From NCBI GenBank assembly GCA_031359995.1, contig JANMAT010000145.1:1-9286 (forward strand): DNA of 9,286 bases. Reading direction: 5' to 3'. This DNA is from JANMAT01 sp031359995. GTDB lineage: Bacteria; Actinomycetota; Acidimicrobiia; Acidimicrobiales; Ilumatobacteraceae. The notes beneath the pieces are model-generated. The model ran no database searches. It saw only the letters and a list, made by a program, of their open reading frames with translations, and was not told the origin of the DNA. Position numbers and translations under genes: made by a program. This document shows, one piece after another, positions 6,298-9,286 of this stretch; positions within the stretch are counted from its first letter, which is position 1, and each line of letters begins with the position of its first letter.

Positions 6298-7695
6298 TCA
6301 CTCCGCGGCGGGCTCCTCCGGAGGGGCACCTTCGGGAGGGGCACCTGCGGGAGGGGCACCTGCGGGAGGGGCACCTGCGGGAGGGGCACCATCGGGAAGG
6401 GCACCATCGGCAGGGGCGTTCGGATCGCCGTACTGCTCGTAGTACTCCTTCCAAGCCGCTTCGCGCTCCGCGTCGCTGGACTCGTCGCCGATGTAATTGC
6501 CCTGGTCGTCGAAGGCGTGCTCGCCGAAGTGCTCGCGGTACTCCTCGGCGACCTCGCCACCCTCGGCGGCCTGCTTGATCGACAGGCTGATGCGGCGACG
6601 CTGCAGGTCGAGATCGATGATCTTGACCCAGAGCTCCTCGCCCGGCGTGACGACCTGCTCGGGGGCGTCCACGTGGTGGGCCGACATCTCGGAGATGTGG
6701 ACCAGACCCTCGATGCCTTCGCCGACCTGCACGAAAGCGCCGAACGGCACCAGCTTGGTGACCCGGCCGTACACCAGCTCGCCCACGCGGTGGGTGCCGG
6801 CGAACTCCTGCCACGGATCCTGCTGCGTGGCCTTGAGCGACAGGCTGATGCGCTCGCGGTCGTAGTCGACGTCGAGCACCTGCACCGTGACCTCGTCGCC
6901 CACCGCCACGACCGAACCGGGGTGGTCGACGTGCTTCCAGGAGAGCTCGCTGACGTGGATGAGACCGTCCATGCCGCCGAGGTCGACGAACGCACCGAAG
7001 GACACCACGCTCGACACGACGCCCTTGCGGACCTCGCCCGGCTTCAGGTTGGCGAGGAAGTCCTCGCGCTGCTCCTTCTGCGTCTCCTCGAGGTAGCCAC
7101 GGCGGGACAGGACCACGTTGTTGCGGTTCTTGTCGAGCTCGATGATCTTGGCCTGCAGCAACCGGCCGACGTAGGGCTGCAGGTCGCGCACACGGCGCAG
7201 CTCGACGAGCGATGCCGGGAGGAAGCCACGCAGACCGATGTCCATGATGAGGCCGCCCTTGACGACCTCGATCACCATGCCCTCGACGACGCCGTCGGCT
7301 TCCTTCACCTTCTCGATCGTGCCCCACGCCCGCTCGTACTGCGCGCGCTTCTTGGACAGGACGAGGCGCCCTTCCTTGTCCTCCTTGGTGAGGACGAGGG
7401 CTTCGATCGACTCACCCAGCTTCACGACCTCGTTCGGGTCGACGTCGTTGCGGATCGACAGCTCGCGGCTGGGGATGACGCCCTCGGACTTGTAGCCGAT
7501 GTCGAGGAGGACTTCGTCCTTGTCGATCTTCACGACCGTGCCGTTCACGATCTGGCCATCCTCGACATCGACCATCGTTCCCGCGATGGCATCGGCGAAG
7601 GACTGGCCGAGATCGTCGGCGACGATCTGGCGGGGGGTGTAGGTGCCGTCCTCGTTGAAAGATCCAAACGAGGAGGCAACGGTGGTCTCGGACAA
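6298..7695 (-). CDS. rpsA: 30S ribosomal protein S1
   Basis: RpsA binds mRNA at the 30S subunit and helps initiate translation of structured messages. Four S1 (OB-fold) domains lie at roughly 47-118, 133-205, 219-293 and 305-377. Diagnostic stretches are VLLDIGYKSEGVIP, LTKEDKEGRLVLSKKRAQYERAWGTIE, GLIMDIGLRGFLPASLVE and VVSSVVSFGAFVDLGGMDGL, all very close to mycobacterial RpsA. The tail (about 378-465) is acidic and ends in GAPPA-type repeats. The start is not certain. The frame is open to 7971, but the sequence before the TTG at 7695 lacks S1 character and holds a TTGACG promoter box. There is no ATG or GTG between 7777 and the middle of the conserved N-terminus. TTG 7695 gives 465 residues beginning (M)SETTVASS. 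The ribosome binding site is weak (GAAAG about 11 nt upstream). ATG 7779 is the alternative. Confidence 0.93.
   Translation of the reverse strand: MSETTVASSFGSFNEDGTYTPRQIVADDLGQSFADAIAGTMVDVEDGQIVNGTVVKIDKDEVLLDIGYKSEGVIPSRELSIRNDVDPNEVVKLGESIEALVLTKEDKEGRLVLSKKRAQYERAWGTIEKVKEADGVVEGMVIEVVKGGLIMDIGLRGFLPASLVELRRVRDLQPYVGRLLQAKIIELDKNRNNVVLSRRGYLEETQKEQREDFLANLKPGEVRKGVVSSVVSFGAFVDLGGMDGLIHVSELSWKHVDHPGSVVAVGDEVTVQVLDVDYDRERISLSLKATQQDPWQEFAGTHRVGELVYGRVTKLVPFGAFVQVGEGIEGLVHISEMSAHHVDAPEQVVTPGEELWVKIIDLDLQRRRISLSIKQAAEGGEVAEEYREHFGEHAFDDQGNYIGDESSDAEREAAWKEYYEQYGDPNAPADGALPDGAPPAGAPPAGAPPAGAPPEGAPPEEPAAE
6320..6418. repeat. 15-bp tandem repeat in the 3' end of rpsA
   Basis: About six and a half head-to-tail copies of a 15-bp unit (plus-strand form GGAGGGGCACCTGCG). 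Units 2 to 4 are identical; those at either end differ by one to a few bases. Read on the coding strand, the array encodes the Gly-Ala-Pro-Pro-(Ala/Glu/Asp) repeat of the RpsA tail. The unit is a multiple of three, so copies can be gained or lost without shifting the frame. This points to slippage. Confidence 0.95.
7649..7674 (-). promoter_or_regulatory. Hairpin just inside the rpsA 5' coding region
   Basis: A perfect 8-bp inverted repeat (TCCTCGTT / AACGAGGA) with a 10-nt loop begins about 20 nt after the TTG start of rpsA. In the mRNA the 5' arm would contain CCUCCUCG, similar to the anti-Shine-Dalgarno sequence, and the 3' arm GAGGA. E. coli S1 is known to repress its own translation through structure around its start. 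A similar role here is inference. The stem is seen directly. Confidence 0.5.
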
Positions 7696-7738
7696 GGTAG
7701 ATCTGGCTTTCAGAAGGTGGATGGAGGTCTGCTGGACA

Positions 7739-7767
7739 ACCCGAGCGACAGAGGCTGGGCCCGTCAA
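7739..7767 (-). promoter_or_regulatory. Candidate rpsA promoter
   Basis: On the minus strand a TTGACG -35 box (7767-7762) is followed at a 17-nt spacing by TCGGGT (7744-7739), which keeps only the first and last T of the -10 consensus. Transcription would start near 7732, about 37 nt before the TTG 7695 start, and would exclude the alternative ATG at 7779. This supports the shorter RpsA. Confidence 0.5.
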
Positions 7768-7792
7768 CGCTAGCACCATCGCTGCCTGAAGC

Positions 7793-7808
7793 CCCAGGTC
7801 GCCCCGGG
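7793..7808 (-). terminator. Weak hairpin after the methyltransferase gene
   Basis: On the minus strand CCCGGG-GCGA-CCTGGG can form a 6-bp stem (one G-U pair) closed by a GNRA tetraloop, 6 bp after the methyltransferase stop. No T-run follows. It could be a weak terminator or processing site before the rpsA promoter, or chance in GC-rich DNA. Confidence 0.25.
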
Positions 7809-7814
7809 TGGCCG

Positions 7815-8528
7815 TCAGGGGCGATGGGCGAGCAGCAGGAACTCGGCGGTCTCCAGCGTCGGGGACACCCGGGCGTAGGAGCCCGGCTCCACCGACCAGA
7901 CCCCGTCGACGGTGAGCCCGACGGTGCCGGCCAGGAGCCGCAGCTCGCGCGGCGTGAAGCACGTGGTCCACAGCTCGGCCGGAGCGACGACGCCCTGCTC
8001 GTCGCGCAGTTCGGTGTGCTCGTGGGCGACGCCGGTGGTGGCGTCGAAGTCGGCCGCGGTCTGGTACTTCACCGAGAAGTACGCGCTGAACGCGCTGATG
8101 GCGATGCGCCCGCCAGGGCGGATGGCCCGGGCCATGCCAGCGAGCACGGCCACTGTGTCCTCATCGCTGCTGAGCAGCCCGAACGCTCCCTGGCAGAGGC
8201 TGATGGCGGCGTCGAACTCCTGGTCGAAGGCCAGCGTCCGTGCGTCGAGTCGCTCGAAGGTGGCGCCGGCGGGCGCGTTGGCCGTGGCCAGGTCGACGAA
8301 GCGCTGGCTGATGTCGATGCCGTGGCTGGCGATGCCCCGGGCGGCCATCGCGTGGGCGTGGCGGCCGGGCCCGCAGCCCACGTCGAGGACCCGCAGGCCG
8401 GGCGTGAGGCCGAGGGCGTCGACCAGGAAGGCGACCTCCTGCTCGGTGCCCTTCGTGAAGCTGTAGCGCAAGTAGGCCGCGCCCAGGTGGTCGGCCAGCG
8501 GCTCGAACCAGTGGTCGGGCCCGGTCAT
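7815..8528 (-). CDS. Class I SAM-dependent methyltransferase
   Basis: A 237-residue protein with the Rossmann-like methyltransferase fold. Motif I is VLDVGCGPGRH (47-57), the acidic end of strand 2 is GIDIS (70-74, Asp72 expected to bind the SAM ribose), and strand 4 is FDAAISLCQGAFGLL, followed by IRPGGRIAISAFS. The last third, with FTPRELRLLAGTVGLTVDGVWSVEPG, is typical of Methyltransf_11/25-type small-molecule enzymes. The substrate cannot be named. The ATG at 8528 overlaps by one base (TGATG) the stop of the acetyltransferase frame upstream, which indicates translational coupling and fixes the start. A GTG one codon upstream is the only near alternative. It ends about 120 bp before the rpsA start. 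Confidence 0.87.
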   Translation of the reverse strand: MTGPDHWFEPLADHLGAAYLRYSFTKGTEQEVAFLVDALGLTPGLRVLDVGCGPGRHAHAMAARGIASHGIDISQRFVDLATANAPAGATFERLDARTLAFDQEFDAAISLCQGAFGLLSSDEDTVAVLAGMARAIRPGGRIAISAFSAYFSVKYQTAADFDATTGVAHEHTELRDEQGVVAPAELWTTCFTPRELRLLAGTVGLTVDGVWSVEPGSYARVSPTLETAEFLLLAHRP

Positions 8529-8898
8529 CACCCGTCGACCGTAGCCGCCAGGAGGACGCGGAACTGGCGCACCACGGGCTCGAGCCCGAGCCGCCGGGCC
8601 AGCGCGATCGAGGCCAGGTTGTCGGCGCGGGCCCGCCACTGCGGCAGCAGCGACGCAGGCCCGCCCCGCCGCCCCAATGGGCACGGGCGGTCAGGACGCA
8701 CACGTGGGCGACGTCGTGCGGCCACACGCTCCAGGCGCGCACCGCGCCCGGCACACCCCGGTCGTCGAACGCGAGCCACACGCCAGACGACGTGGTGTCG
8801 ACGCCGCTCTCCAGCCGTTCGGCGTCGGTCGCGTCGGCCATGACGGCCCGCACGCGCGCATCGTCGAGGGGTAGAGGTCCGAGAGCGGTCGTCGGCAC
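8528..8898 (-). pseudogene. GNAT-family N-acetyltransferase with a broken reading frame
   Basis: The N-terminal part (from GTG 8898) reads in one frame through WLAFDDRGVPGAVRAWSV and AHVCVLTARAHWG, the core strands of a GNAT fold. The C-terminal part, LPQWRARADNLASIALARRLGLEPVVRQFRVLLAATVDG, reads in another frame and ends at the TGA that overlaps the methyltransferase start. The switch falls at about 8640-8675. There the acetyl-CoA loop (R-x-x-G-x-G/A) should be followed by a helix of some 15 residues before PQWRARADN, but almost none of that helix remains in any frame. It looks like a deletion that is not a multiple of three. A sequencing or assembly error in this G-run-rich stretch is possible but would have to remove several codons. 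The start codon is a guess; no strong ribosome binding site is seen. Confidence 0.7.
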
Positions 8899-8951
8899 CG
8901 TTGCCCCGTCGTGCCGTAGGCCAGGACCGCCGGCCCGAGCTGCCCGCGGCA

Positions 8952-9095
8952 CGGTGTGTCACAGCTGCGCGTCAGCGGGGTCGAAAGAAGTCATGCGACC
9001 CGTCAACCATCTCTGCGATCTTCGGGTCGATGGCGGGGAACTCCGTCGCGCCCCCTTCTCTACGGTGGCACCCATGAAGGCCGCCATCACACCGC
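8952..9095. repeat. Tandem duplication, copy 1
   Basis: The first copy of a direct repeat of about 144 bp. It carries TGTGTCACA, a GGTCG-N12-CGACC dyad, a TACGGT box and an ATG with nine conserved codons. The first 51 bases are identical to copy 2. Overall I count about 11 substitutions and one single-base gap by eye. It fills the gap between the acetyltransferase remnant and the duplicated start. Confidence 0.95.
9061..9066 (+). promoter_or_regulatory. Candidate -10 box, repeat copy 1
   Basis: TACGGT ends 7 nt before ATG 9074 with no Shine-Dalgarno sequence between, the spacing expected for leaderless transcription. A GGAAC sequence lies about 19 nt upstream of the box. Both are kept in copy 2. 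Confidence 0.45.
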
Positions 9096-9247
9096 TCGTC
9101 ACGCGTGCGGTGGCGCTTGCATCGGTGTGTCACAGCTGCGCGTCAGCGGGGTCGAAAGAAGTCATGCGACCCGCCAACCTTCACCGCGATGTTCGGGTCG
9201 ATGGCGGGGAACTCTGTCGCACCCCTTCTCTACGGTGGTACCCATGA
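9074..9247 (+). pseudogene. 57-codon ORF from a duplicated gene start
   Basis: The ORF opens with MKAAITPLV, nearly the same as the MKAAIAPIV that opens the next gene, then runs through the second repeat copy and stops at a TGA that overlaps the next gene's ATG (ATGA). After the shared first nine codons its sequence is simply the translated upstream region of copy 2. It is best read as a start-region fragment left by the duplication. Translation as a short leader peptide coupled to the downstream gene is possible but unproven. Confidence 0.45.
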
Positions 9248-9265
9248 AGGCCGCCATCGCCCCGA
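9123..9265. repeat. Tandem duplication, copy 2
   Basis: The second copy of the direct repeat, offset by 171 bp (170 bp after a single-base gap in a C-run). It contains the same dyads, TACGGT box and start codons. The differences cluster in about 18 bases just after GCGACCCG and after the ninth codon, while the box-to-ATG segment is almost unchanged. Confidence 0.95.
9231..9236 (+). promoter_or_regulatory. Candidate -10 box, repeat copy 2
   Basis: TACGGT again ends 7 nt before the ATG (9244) of the gene that leaves the window. Conservation of box and spacing in both copies is the reason to treat it as a promoter element. Confidence 0.45.
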
Positions 9266-9286
9266 TCGTCGAACGCCTCGCCGCGC
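9244..9286 (+). CDS. Start of an unidentified gene, cut by the window edge
   Basis: Fourteen codons are visible, reading MKAAIAPIVERLAA. They are preceded at 7 nt by a TACGGT box, and the same start is duplicated upstream. The high G/C in third positions (AAG, GCC, ATC, CCG, GTC, CGC) supports real coding. Too little is present to name a family. DNA polymerase I (polA), a common neighbour of rpsA in actinobacteria, normally opens with a different sequence, so it is not favoured. Confidence 0.5.
   Translation, partial: MKAAIAPIVERLAA

Noticed and set aside
6320..6418. Possible CRISPR-like or regulatory repeat array
   Set aside because: The units are directly abutting 15-mers without spacers and encode an in-frame protein repeat in rpsA.
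4393..7773. Long plus-strand open frames over the malyl-CoA operon and over rpsA
   Set aside because: They are antisense to genes with unmistakable family motifs and show biased His/Leu/Val/Asp composition; no promoter or ribosome site supports them.
9037..9066. ECF-sigma type promoter (GGAAC -35 box) in the repeat
   Set aside because: The spacing between GGAAC and the downstream box does not fit the usual ECF arrangement well and differs by one base between the copies; the TANNNT reading is simpler.
9244..9286. Start of polA, expected near rpsA in actinobacteria
   Set aside because: MKAAIAPIVERLAA does not resemble the usual polymerase I N-terminus (LxLIDGNSLxYRA-like), so no name is given.

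Overview
The window is high-GC DNA and most likely comes from an actinobacterium, probably of the Acidimicrobiia type. The clues are the four-S1-domain RpsA, whose closest recognisable relatives are actinobacterial, the coaE/rpsA neighbourhood, GTG and TTG starts, and several starts placed 7-8 nt after a TANNNT box, as expected for leaderless mRNAs. The lineage is inferred from sequence style and was not tested by a search.

Layout, left to right. (1) coaE (dephospho-CoA kinase) lies on the minus strand and runs off toward the left edge. (2) Divergent from it is a plus-strand two-component pair: a membrane histidine kinase with GAF, HisKA_3 and HATPase domains, then a NarL/LuxR response regulator. 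(3) A plus-strand gene follows for a protein that looks like a double hotdog (MaoC-like) enzyme, with its own candidate leaderless promoter inside the regulator's stop region. (4) Convergent with it, on the minus strand, is a two-gene operon: an L-malyl-CoA/beta-methylmalyl-CoA lyase (Mcl1/MclA type), then a CitE-family protein resembling the (3S)-malyl-CoA thioesterase Mcl2. (5) Also on the minus strand is rpsA (ribosomal protein S1), with a clear intrinsic terminator and an unusual repetitive C-terminal tail. (6) Upstream of rpsA on the minus strand are a class I SAM methyltransferase and a GNAT acetyltransferase whose reading frame is broken. The GNAT stop and the methyltransferase start overlap. 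(7) The right edge carries a tandem duplication of about 144 bp holding a promoter and the first codons of an unidentified plus-strand gene that runs off the window.

The clearest metabolic theme is C4/C5 hydroxyacyl-CoA chemistry. The two lyase-family genes fit glyoxylate/acetyl-CoA or glyoxylate/propionyl-CoA interconversion, as in the ethylmalonyl-CoA pathway or the 3-hydroxypropionate bi-cycle. The hotdog protein next door may act on a related enoyl- or hydroxyacyl-CoA. coaE and rpsA are close neighbours in mycobacteria. Here about 5.5 kb, the two-component system plus the malyl-CoA genes, lies between them.

No stretch over 300 bases lacks a gene. The two largest gaps are about 170 bp each: one between mcl1 and rpsA (mcl1 leader and rpsA terminator), the other between the GNAT remnant and the duplicated start (first repeat copy). 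I see no tRNA, rRNA, insertion sequence or CRISPR array.
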